Positions 1 to 6,044 of a DNA stretch of 6,138 bases are shown here, one piece after another. The first letter of the stretch is position 1; the number at the start of each line of letters is the position of its first letter. The notes under the pieces were generated by a model that was not told where the DNA came from, ran no database searches, and saw only the letters and a program-made list of their open reading frames with translations. Both the position numbers and the translations under genes were made by a program. The DNA comes from DAONJL01 sp035405645 [NCBI: bacterium] (GTDB lineage: Bacteria > JAGOBX01 > DAONJL01): contig DAONJL010000003.1 of NCBI GenBank assembly GCA_035405645.1, positions 43,018-49,155 on the forward strand. Reading direction: 5' to 3'.

Positions 1-17
1 CATCTATTTACTCCTTT
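1..17 (-). promoter_or_regulatory. Shine-Dalgarno and start codon of the next gene
   Basis: On the minus strand AAAGGAG (17-11) is followed by seven bases and ATG (3-1). This is one of the best ribosome-binding sites in the window, and it lies in the last codons of ribF in a different frame. It implies another co-directional gene beginning at the window edge, probably with a four-base ATGA overlap with the ribF stop. Only the start codon is visible, so the product is unknown. Confidence 0.6.
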
Positions 18-941
18 CTTTTTTATCTTTCCTCTTAAAATTTTTTTTGCTTTTTTTATATCTTCTTTTATTGCTTCTATTAATTCTTTCTCATTTTGAA
101 ATTTTTTTATATTGCGAATTCTTTTAATAAAATAAATAGAAACTTTTTTATTGTAAATATTTTTGTTAAAATTTAAAATGTGTGTTTCAAGTTTTTTTTC
201 ATTTTCATTAAATGTTAGATTTTTACCTAATGAACTAACTGATTTATATAACTCATTATTTATTTTTGTTATTGTTGCATATACACCATCTTTAATTATC
301 ATATTTTTTTCTGTTAATAAATTTATAGTTGGAAATCCTAATTTTTTTCCAAGTCCTTTTCCTTTTATTATCTTACCATTTATAAATGGTGCATATCCTA
401 AATATATTCTTGCTTCTTCAACTTTTCCTTTTTTTAATAATTTTCTGATTATTGTACTTGATATTACAATATGCTTACATTTTATTTTTCTTATTATTAA
501 TAATTTGTAATTATGTTTTTTTTGATATTTTTTTAATGTTAATATATTTCCTTTTTTATTAAAACCAAACTTAAAATTAAAGCCAACAACAATGTATTTT
601 GCTTTAAATTTTTTTATAAGGACATTTTCTAAAAATTCTTCTGCTTTCATATAACGGATTTTATCATTAAATTCAATTTCTATTAAATAATCTACTTTAT
701 ATTTTTTTAATAATTCAATTTTTTTTTCTTCTGTATTTATTTTTTCTATTGGTTTTTTATTTATGTATTCTCTTGGTATATTACTGAATGTAAATAAAAT
801 AAATGGTATTCTTTTTAATTTAGAGATTTTACTTGCTGTTGAAATTATTTTTTGATGTGCTTTATGTAAGCCATCATAAGTTCCTATTGCTACTACACTT
901 TTTTTTATTTTTAAATTTTTTATTTCTTTTATTATTTTCAT
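1..941 (-). CDS. ribF: Bifunctional riboflavin kinase / FAD synthetase RibF (3' end just outside window)
   Basis: RibF phosphorylates riboflavin to FMN and adenylylates FMN to FAD in the cytoplasm. The reading frame is open for 313 codons from the ATG at 941-939 to the window edge. The N-terminal adenylyltransferase domain (about 1-160) shows GTYDGLHKAH at 20-29, matching the family GxFDGxHxGH nucleotide-binding motif, then VVGFNFKFG at 118-126 and SSTIIR at 161-166. The C-terminal flavokinase domain shows GKGLGKKLGFPTINL at 194-208, with the Mg/ATP-binding Thr205 and Asn207, DGVYA at 218-222, and ETH at 252-254 holding the likely catalytic Glu252. The end at codon 313 fits the usual family length of about 310, and a TGA stop would overlap the next ATG if the first base beyond the window is A. 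Oddities are Tyr22 for Phe, Ala28 for Gly, Ile206 for the usual Ala, and about 68 lysines (hand count), probably a base-composition effect. The start is set by motif spacing, because there is no clear Shine-Dalgarno sequence. It lies 20 bases after the amylase stop. Confidence 0.93.
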   Translation of the reverse strand, partial: MKIIKEIKNLKIKKSVVAIGTYDGLHKAHQKIISTASKISKLKRIPFILFTFSNIPREYINKKPIEKINTEEKKIELLKKYKVDYLIEIEFNDKIRYMKAEEFLENVLIKKFKAKYIVVGFNFKFGFNKKGNILTLKKYQKKHNYKLLIIRKIKCKHIVISSTIIRKLLKKGKVEEARIYLGYAPFINGKIIKGKGLGKKLGFPTINLLTEKNMIIKDGVYATITKINNELYKSVSSLGKNLTFNENEKKLETHILNFNKNIYNKKVSIYFIKRIRNIKKFQNEKELIEAIKEDIKKAKKILRGKIKKKGVNR

Positions 942-961
942 TTTTTATTTAGAAATGTTTT

Positions 962-2758
962 TTATTGATTAAAAATAAATTCTAAATTTGTATTATCTTG
1001 TGTTGATGTATTTATTATTCGGTTATTTCCGCTTTCCCATTTAATATTACCTTTTTCATCTTTAACAATAAACTTAAATTCAATAATTCGTTTTGGTGGT
1101 AATTTAATTTCTATTTCCCATTCAGGCCAGTTTGGGCATTTCATTGGACCAATTGATTTTTTTGGGTCCCAATTTCCTAATTCATTTATACTTCCTACTA
1201 TATATATTTGTTCGCCAAATTTTGTTTTATCATTTTTTACTTTTATTTTATATGTTTGATATTCACTTGATTCTGTTTTTATTTTTCTTTTTTCTTCTTT
1301 TATTTTTTCTATATAATTTTTATGAATATTTTTTTCACATTCTTTTACAAATACTGCAATTGATTTTGCATCTATTAAAAAATTTAATTTTTTTTCTGCT
1401 ATCTCGCATTTTTTTAGATTTATTAAATCAACTAAATTTTCATTTATACAACTTTCTGTTAATAATGGTATCTGGATATTTTTATTATTTGAATTTTTAT
1501 TTATTATTATTATTGCTTCTTCTGATTCATTTATTCTTGTAAAAGCATAAATATCATCATCTACATATAATTCTATTTGTTGACCATTATTAAATACTTC
1601 ATAATTTTTTCTAATTAAAGCAAGAAGCGCAGTAAATTTATATAATTCAGAATTTTCATTAAAGAACATATCTTTTCTACTATCAGTTTCATTAAAACCA
1701 GATAAAGGGACTTCAGTACCATAATAAATTGTAGGAAATCCTCTAATAAAGAAAATCAAGCCGAGTGCGCATTTGAATAAATCAGTATCATCATTAAAAA
1801 AACGGGCTACATCATGATTATCTAAAAAAGGTGATAAACCAAATTCATTTTCATAAATTATATCTTGATTAAATTTTATGGATAATGCCTGCATAGAAGA
1901 ATTGTTATATTTAAAAACATCAACCAGAGTATAATAAAGTGGAAAGTCAAATAAGTAATCAAAACCATCTTTAAAATATTCATTTAAATAATTAACATCA
2001 CCATTTAATACTTCACCGATTATTAAAAAATCATTTTTATGTAATTCATTTTTTACATAATTTTTTATATCTTTTAAAAATCGTTTCCAGAAATTATGAG
2101 GAATATGTTTAACAGCATCAAGACGAATACCATCGCAATTTGCTGTTTTTATCCAGTATTTTGTATTATTTAAAAGATAATTATAAACTTCTTCATTTTC
2201 TTGATTTAAGTCAGGTAAGCCAGTTAAGTTATGTGTTTCTAATTCTTCTTGATTATTCCAATTTTTTATATCACCTTTATTATGGAAAAAATCTTTATTT
2301 TGAGTTAATGGAGCATCCCATTCAGTATGATTTAAAACAATATCAAGAATTAATTTTATATTATTTTTATGTAATTCATCAGATAATTTTTTTAATTCAT
2401 TTATTGAACCAAAATGTTCTTCAATATTTTCAAAATCTTTAACCCAATAACCGTGATAAGCCCATGCACCAAAAAATTCATTATCACGATTATCATAAAT
2501 AGGTGAAATCCAGATTGCATTTATTCCAAGATTTTTTAAATAATCAATTTTTTGAATTATACCTGCTAAATCACCACCATGATATGTTTTTTCTTTTGTT
2601 TTATCAATATTAAAATTATTTTCTGAATTACCATCAAAAAATCTATCAGTTAAAATGAAATAAAGAATTGTATTTGAAAATGAAGAAGATATAAAAATAT
2701 TTAAGAAAAAAATTATAAAAAAAAAAGTTTGAAAAAAATTAGACTGAGAATTTTTCAT
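962..2758 (-). CDS. Secreted GH13 alpha-amylase-type glucanohydrolase with C-terminal CBM20
   Basis: This 598-residue enzyme is predicted to act on alpha-1,4-glucans such as starch or glycogen outside the cytoplasm. Residues 1 to about 28 form a signal peptide with a Phe/Ile-rich core (8-23) ending SSSFS; no lipobox cysteine is seen. The GH13 barrel spans about 30-385. It has conserved region I DIVLNH (139-144), region V LPDLN (181-185), region II GIRLDAVKH (210-218) with nucleophile Asp214, region III IIGEV with acid/base Glu249, and region IV FLDNHD (311-316) with Asp316. The opening ILTDRFFDGN and YHGGD resemble subfamily GH13_2 (cyclodextrin glucanotransferases and relatives). A C-terminal beta domain (about 390-475) and a Lys/Glu-rich linker (about 473-500) lead to CBM20 (about 501-598), with ELGNW (Trp530), Trp547 and WESGNNR (Trp574), the usual starch-contacting tryptophans. 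The TIG-like domain D of cyclodextrin glucanotransferases seems absent, so hydrolysis is likelier than cyclisation, though exact specificity cannot be read. The start follows cheY by 7 bases, without a well-placed Shine-Dalgarno sequence, and is supported by the signal peptide. Confidence 0.93.
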   Translation of the reverse strand: MKNSQSNFFQTFFFIIFFLNIFISSSFSNTILYFILTDRFFDGNSENNFNIDKTKEKTYHGGDLAGIIQKIDYLKNLGINAIWISPIYDNRDNEFFGAWAYHGYWVKDFENIEEHFGSINELKKLSDELHKNNIKLILDIVLNHTEWDAPLTQNKDFFHNKGDIKNWNNQEELETHNLTGLPDLNQENEEVYNYLLNNTKYWIKTANCDGIRLDAVKHIPHNFWKRFLKDIKNYVKNELHKNDFLIIGEVLNGDVNYLNEYFKDGFDYLFDFPLYYTLVDVFKYNNSSMQALSIKFNQDIIYENEFGLSPFLDNHDVARFFNDDTDLFKCALGLIFFIRGFPTIYYGTEVPLSGFNETDSRKDMFFNENSELYKFTALLALIRKNYEVFNNGQQIELYVDDDIYAFTRINESEEAIIIINKNSNNKNIQIPLLTESCINENLVDLINLKKCEIAEKKLNFLIDAKSIAVFVKECEKNIHKNYIEKIKEEKRKIKTESSEYQTYKIKVKNDKTKFGEQIYIVGSINELGNWDPKKSIGPMKCPNWPEWEIEIKLPPKRIIEFKFIVKDEKGNIKWESGNNRIINTSTQDNTNLEFIFNQ

Positions 2759-2765
2759 TATTTAT

Positions 2766-3185
2766 TTAAGCATCCTGACCGCCTAATTTTTTTAGAACAG
2801 AAACAATTGTTCTTGCTGCTTCTGTTGGTTTAAATGGTTTAACAATAAAATGTTTTGCACCTAATAAAATAGATTGTTTAACAATAGTATCGTGTCCAAC
2901 AGCAGTCATCATAATAACAATAGCATTTTTATCAATAGCCATAATTTGTCTTAATGCTTCAACGCCATTCATTTCAGGCATAGTAATATCCATTGTAACA
3001 ACATCTGGTTTATTTGCTTTATATTTTTCTATTGCATCTTTTCCATTTTCTGCTTCACAACTTACCTCACAACCAATTTGTATTATTATTCGTTCAATTT
3101 GTTTTCTCATAAATTGTGAATCATCAACAACTAAAAATTTATAAGGACCACCATCAGGTTTTTTCACTTTTGGTATAACTTCCAT
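2766..3185 (-). CDS. cheY: Chemotaxis response regulator CheY
   Basis: A single receiver domain of 139 residues with no output domain, as expected of CheY, which binds the flagellar switch when phosphorylated by CheA. The acidic pair is Asp21-Asp22 (VVDDSQF), the phospho-acceptor is Asp66 (TMDITMP), the conserved Thr is Thr94 (MMTA), and the conserved Lys is Lys116 (VKPF). The position equivalent to the E. coli switch residue Tyr106 is Phe113, still aromatic. About 15 residues precede the first strand (VKKPDGGPY), longer than enterobacterial CheY and like spirochaete CheY proteins. The ATG has a strong Shine-Dalgarno sequence (GAGGAG, 3201-3196) 10 bases upstream. It follows cheX by 26 bases and presumably receives its phosphatase from that gene. 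It could be a CheY-like adaptor serving another output, but the neighbouring cheX argues for chemotaxis. Confidence 0.92.
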   Translation of the reverse strand: MEVIPKVKKPDGGPYKFLVVDDSQFMRKQIERIIIQIGCEVSCEAENGKDAIEKYKANKPDVVTMDITMPEMNGVEALRQIMAIDKNAIVIMMTAVGHDTIVKQSILLGAKHFIVKPFKPTEAARTIVSVLKKLGGQDA

Positions 3186-3211
3186 TGCAGTTTCACTCCT
3201 CTTAATAAAAT

Positions 3212-3679
3212 TTATTTATTTTCTTGTAAAGAAACATTTATTTCTATTCTGCCAATACTTAATTCTAATGGCACAATTAATGTCATCATTTTTGTATTTG
3301 CTATTTTCATATTTTGACCTGTAAATAAAACTGGTGGTGTTAAATCAACTTTAATTCCTTTATTATTTAAACCAGTTAATGCCTGACCTGTTACTATATT
3401 TGCAAATTCTTCTATTGTACTTTCTACAAATTCATTCCATTCACTAAAAGTTTCACCATTCATTATACTTGCTAATTTTAATGCTGTTCGTGTATCCATA
3501 TCATATACAACTCGTCCGCTTATCTGACCTGTAACGCCTATTAATGGTGCAACACCTCTTGTAACAACAGCATCATTTTTTGCATTTAATTGTCCTCTTT
3601 TTATATCTGTTATCATACACATATCTTTTAAGACACTTATTGCCGCTTCAACAAATGGGACTACATATTCTGTCTTCAT
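3212..3679 (-). CDS. cheX: CheX-type CheY-P phosphatase
   Basis: A 155-residue protein of the CheC/CheX/FliY family, which dephosphorylates CheY-P and so ends the signal in species lacking CheZ. CheX is the single-site, dimeric form. The catalytic helix is visible once as S87-TIE-E91-FA-N94, fitting the family pattern [DS]-x3-E-x2-N and followed by Gly98. Glu91 and Asn94 are the expected residues that place the water on the phospho-aspartate. Upstream segments GVTGQISGRVVYD (48-60) and ALKLASIMNGE (66-76) match the family fold. The size and single motif exclude FliY and favour CheX over CheC. The ATG is preceded by AAAGGAG (3695-3689) at 9 bases. It is probably the first gene of its transcription unit, since a promoter-like sequence lies just upstream and tldD ends 140 bases away. 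Confidence 0.88.
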   Translation of the reverse strand: MKTEYVVPFVEAAISVLKDMCMITDIKRGQLNAKNDAVVTRGVAPLIGVTGQISGRVVYDMDTRTALKLASIMNGETFSEWNEFVESTIEEFANIVTGQALTGLNNKGIKVDLTPPVLFTGQNMKIANTKMMTLIVPLELSIGRIEINVSLQENK

Positions 3680-3688
3680 TATTATTTT

Positions 3689-3695
3689 CTCCTTT
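3689..3695 (-). promoter_or_regulatory. Shine-Dalgarno of cheX
   Basis: AAAGGAG on the minus strand, nine bases before the ATG at 3679-3677. It is close to ideal and fixes the cheX start. Confidence 0.8.
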
Positions 3696-3711
3696 ATAAA
3701 TTTTTCAAATA

Positions 3712-3740
3712 ATTATTATTTATATATTTTTTTTTGTCAA
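3712..3740 (-). promoter_or_regulatory. Candidate sigma-70-type promoter for the cheX operon
   Basis: The minus strand has a perfect -35 box TTGACA (3740-3735), a 17-base spacer and AATAAT (3717-3712), five of six matches to TATAAT. A and T tracts lie immediately upstream and could act as an UP element. Transcription would start near 3705, giving a leader of about 25 bases that contains the cheX Shine-Dalgarno. In DNA this A+T-rich many -10 boxes arise by chance, but the exact TTGACA and spacing make this the best promoter in the window. It would drive cheX, cheY, the amylase and ribF. Confidence 0.6.
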
Positions 3741-3753
3741 TATTTTTTTAAAA
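3734..3753 (-). repeat. 20-base repeat copy in the cheX promoter
   Basis: This is the other copy of the 20-base sequence found on the plus strand at 6025-6044. It covers an A tract, TAT and the TTGACA -35 box. Confidence 0.4.
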
Positions 3754-3819
3754 AAAATAAAATATTTAAAAAAAGAAAAAATCTGTAAATAAAAAATTTT
3801 TATAATAACTTCAAAAAAA

Positions 3820-5187
3820 TTATTTTCCACCAATTGTTACATTTTTTATTCGAATATGAGGACCACCATCAGAAACACGCAGTGGTGATTGACCTGCTTT
3901 GCCACAACCACCCAATCCACCAGAAAATTTTAAATCATCACAAACTCTATCAATATTTAATAAAGTAGAAAAAACATTGCCACTTAATACAACATCTCTG
4001 ATTTTTTCTGTTAATTTTCCGTCTTTGATTAAATATGCTTCTTCTGCTGAAAAAGTAAACATTTCAGTATTAGTCATACCACCTAATGAACCAATAGCAT
4101 AAATACCATTTTTTGTTTCTGATAATACTTCTTCAAATTTATGTGGACCTTGTGCTAAATAAGTATTTGACATTCTAACAATTGGTGGAAAATGATATGA
4201 AATCGAGCGTGCATTACCTGTTTCTTTTTCTTTCATTTTAACAGCAGTTTCTTTTGAATGTAATCTACCAGTTAAAATTCCATTTTTTAAAAGAAATGTT
4301 TTTTGTGCTGGCGTTCCTTCTGAATCAAATAAATAATGACCAGCAAGACCTTCTAATGTTGGGTCATCAATTATTGTAACAATATCATTTGCTAATCTTT
4401 TACCTAATTTTAAAACTTTTTTAAATTGAGGATTTTCATAAATAAAATCAGCTTCATTTAAATGACCAAAAGCTTCGTGTGTGAAAACACCGCATAATTT
4501 TGGATCTATAATAACTGTATATATTCCTGGTTCAACTGGTTTTGCTTTTATTAATTCTATTGTCCGTTTAATAACATCTTCAACTTCTTTTTCTAAATTT
4601 AAAACAATTTGATAACCTTCTAAATTTCCAGTTGAATGATATGCTGTTTGAACATTCATTCCATCTTTTGCTGTTCCAGAAAAATATATTCCACAAAATT
4701 TTATTTTTGTTTCAATTTCAACTTCTTCACTTGTAATTAAATATTCATATCTTAAAGCATCAGCATATAATACTGATGATGAAATTAATTTTTTATTTTT
4801 ATTGAGTATTTTGCTATATTTAAAACAATTAAAAAGTTTATCATCTAATTTTATTTTTTCAAAATCAACTTTTACTTTATTTTCCTGTTTTGCTTTTATT
4901 GGTTTTAATAAATTTATATTTATTTTTTTTTGTTTTTGAAAATATTTGAATTTCTCAATAAATAAAGAATTTATCTTATTTTTTAATTCATCAAAAGAAT
5001 TGAAAGAAATAAAATTCCAGCAACCATTATAAAATAATCGTATTGAACCACCATTATCAATAACTTCATTGATTTCATCTACTTTATTTTTTATTAAAGA
5101 AATTTTAGTTAATTTATTTTCTTGAATGCGAATTTCATAATAATCAATATTAAAATCTTTAATCAATTTTTTTATTTTGTCTAACAT
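3820..5187 (-). CDS. tldD: TldD family zinc metalloprotease
   Basis: A complete 455-residue TldD, slightly shorter than the E. coli protein (481). TldD forms a heterodimer with the inactive paralogue TldE/PmbA; the pair degrades unfolded peptides and matures some ribosomal peptides such as microcins, and TldD carries the active site. The zinc motif is HEAFGH (237-242) within FTHEAFGHLNEADF, giving ligands His237 and His242 and catalytic Glu238; the third ligand is expected to be Cys428 in GLGGCGKAGQS. The family C-terminus NVTIGGK is intact, as is GSLGGMTNTEMF (366-377). The presence of HExxxH separates it from TldE. The ATG is supported by a Shine-Dalgarno (AAGGTG, 5200-5195) seven bases upstream. 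No tldE is adjacent: the next gene, cheX, has its own promoter, and upstream lies a gene desert. It is most likely monocistronic. Confidence 0.94.
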   Translation of the reverse strand: MLDKIKKLIKDFNIDYYEIRIQENKLTKISLIKNKVDEINEVIDNGGSIRLFYNGCWNFISFNSFDELKNKINSLFIEKFKYFQKQKKININLLKPIKAKQENKVKVDFEKIKLDDKLFNCFKYSKILNKNKKLISSSVLYADALRYEYLITSEEVEIETKIKFCGIYFSGTAKDGMNVQTAYHSTGNLEGYQIVLNLEKEVEDVIKRTIELIKAKPVEPGIYTVIIDPKLCGVFTHEAFGHLNEADFIYENPQFKKVLKLGKRLANDIVTIIDDPTLEGLAGHYLFDSEGTPAQKTFLLKNGILTGRLHSKETAVKMKEKETGNARSISYHFPPIVRMSNTYLAQGPHKFEEVLSETKNGIYAIGSLGGMTNTEMFTFSAEEAYLIKDGKLTEKIRDVVLSGNVFSTLLNIDRVCDDLKFSGGLGGCGKAGQSPLRVSDGGPHIRIKNVTIGGK

Positions 5188-5194
5188 ACTTTTT

Positions 5195-5200
5195 CACCTT
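5195..5200 (-). promoter_or_regulatory. Shine-Dalgarno of tldD
   Basis: AAGGTG on the minus strand, seven bases before the ATG at 5187-5185. It decides the start, as no other in-frame ATG lies upstream with comparable support. Confidence 0.7.
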
Positions 5201-5225
5201 CAATTAAATTTTCAATTATGAAAAG

Positions 5226-5253
5226 ATTTTATTTTTATTTTTGAGAATGTAAA
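5226..5253 (-). promoter_or_regulatory. Candidate proximal promoter of tldD
   Basis: The minus strand shows TTTACA (5253-5248), a 16-base spacer and TAAAAT (5231-5226), five of six matches in each box. The leader to the tldD start would be about 30 bases. Base composition makes false positives likely. Confidence 0.35.
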
Positions 5254-5261
5254 GAAAAATT

Positions 5262-5291
5262 TTTATATTTGTAATTAATCAATTTTGTAAA
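5262..5291 (-). promoter_or_regulatory. Candidate distal promoter of tldD
   Basis: The minus strand shows TTTACA (5291-5286), an 18-base spacer and TATAAA (5267-5262), again five of six in each box. It could act in tandem with the site at 5226-5253, or one of the two may be chance. Confidence 0.35.
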
Positions 5292-5519
5292 TATTTTATT
5301 TTGGTGCTTTATTTTTTTATGATTAATTAAAGGTAGTTTTAAAAATGTTATCAAAATTATCTTTCTTATTTTCTAAATTTTTTTAATCCATATAATAAAA
5401 ATATCATAATGGACACAATCAAGTATTTATAAATAAAATATTCAAAAAATATTATGAGAGTTTGAGAAATTAGTTATTGCAGGATTAACAAAGGATTTTA
5501 ATTAAGCGAGATAAATTAA

Positions 5520-5648
5520 AGCAGAAAGAATAAAGTAGTAAAAGTAAAGCCAAAAGAAAAAGCATTGAAAATAGTATTTGTGACTTATAGCAAATTAGCA
5601 ATTATTTATTCAAAATTATTATTAAAGAAATTTAAAAAAAATAATTAA
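5520..5648 (+). pseudogene. Possible remnant of a decayed gene, perhaps transposase
   Basis: This stretch is open for 42 codons between stops, with no ATG start. It contains VVKVKPKEKALKIVFVTYSK, then KLAIIYSK, ending in TAA at 5646-5648. The run KxKxKEKxLKIVFV followed by LAII is faintly like the part of IS4-type DDE transposases that reads K-x-LK-(L/I)-VFVRNR...WLAILST. No catalytic residue can be placed, and the resemblance is by eye only. It could equally be non-coding DNA that happens to be open. Confidence 0.15.
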
Positions 5649-5667
5649 AAAAATAATTTTTAATTAT
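5641..5667. repeat. Perfect 11-bp inverted repeat, A/T only
   Basis: ATAATTAAAAA (5641-5651) is exactly complementary to TTTTTAATTAT (5657-5667) around a five-base loop AATAA. It spans the stop codon of the open fragment at 5520-5648. It could be a weak terminator hairpin for plus-strand transcription or simply a by-product of A+T richness; without G-C pairs the stem would be unstable. Confidence 0.4.
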
Positions 5668-5750
5668 ATCTTTAAATAAATAAAAGTATAAAAAAATCAT
5701 ATATAAATAAATTTTTTTTTGGCATAATTTTTGATATAAAATAAATGTAA

Positions 5751-5876
5751 AGAAATAAATATATAAATTTAAAATTCGACCTTACAGGGTTGCAAAGATT
5801 AATGAAGAAGAATTTAAAACAGTTTTTTAGTGATGAAGCAATTGAAAATTTAATTTTTTTTGTTTTGACAGATTAA
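5751..5876 (+). pseudogene. Second possible coding remnant
   Basis: The plus strand is open for 41 codons to TAA at 5874-5876 and reads FDLTGLQRLMKKNLKQFFSD from 5775, then an aliphatic tail. A neighbouring frame over the same bases (5774-5827) reads IRPYRVAKINEEEFKTVF, which also looks protein-like, so a frameshifted remnant is possible. The block 5775-5800 is noticeably richer in G+C than its surroundings. I do not recognise a family. Confidence 0.12.
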
Positions 5877-6024
5877 TAATTTTGTTAAATAAATAAATTT
5901 AGAAAAAAATTTTTTTAAGAAAGAAAAAATATAGTTTTTACATTACAAATACAGCAACATAATGCAATGAGTAGAAAAAAAATGATGAAGTAAGTAAACA
6001 CTTGAATGAAAGGAATAAAAAAAA

Positions 6025-6044
6025 TTTTAAAAAAATATTGACAA
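6025..6044 (+). repeat. 20-base repeat with TTGACA, shared with the cheX promoter
   Basis: TTTTAAAAAAATATTGACAA here on the plus strand is identical to the minus-strand sequence at 3753-3734, which contains the -35 box of the cheX promoter candidate. Here a 17-base spacer leads to AAAAAT (6061-6066), a poor -10 box with four of six matches. It may be a rightward promoter for a gene beyond the window, or a chance repeat. Confidence 0.35.

Noticed and set aside
163-510. Plus-strand open frame of 115 codons
   Set aside because: It is antisense to ribF, which has clear motifs; its Phe/Leu/Ile-rich product is the usual shadow of a lysine-rich A+T-rich gene.
1132-1542. Plus-strand open frame of 136 codons with membrane-like composition
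   Set aside because: It lies opposite the amylase C-terminal and CBM20 codons; hydrophobicity is expected from the complement of Lys/Asn codons.
2140-2442. Plus-strand open frame of 100 codons
   Set aside because: It is antisense to the catalytic barrel of the amylase and has no family resemblance.
3741-3819. Possible intrinsic terminator after tldD
   Set aside because: The imperfect AATATTTT/AAAAATATT pairing has no G-C base pairs and is not followed by a distinctive U tract beyond background, so I cannot separate it from base composition.
3899-4102. Plus-strand open frame of 67 codons
   Set aside because: It is antisense to the conserved C-terminus of tldD and shows no ribosome-binding site or recognisable domain.
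5360-5480. Minus-strand hydrophobic frame ending MIFLLYGLKKFRK, a possible small membrane peptide
   Set aside because: Only 13 codons follow the ATG, no Shine-Dalgarno is present, and T-rich strands give such peptides by chance.
5865-5893. TTGACA at 5865-5870 as a plus-strand promoter
   Set aside because: At 17-base spacing the -10 position reads AATAAA, and no gene with a usable start follows.
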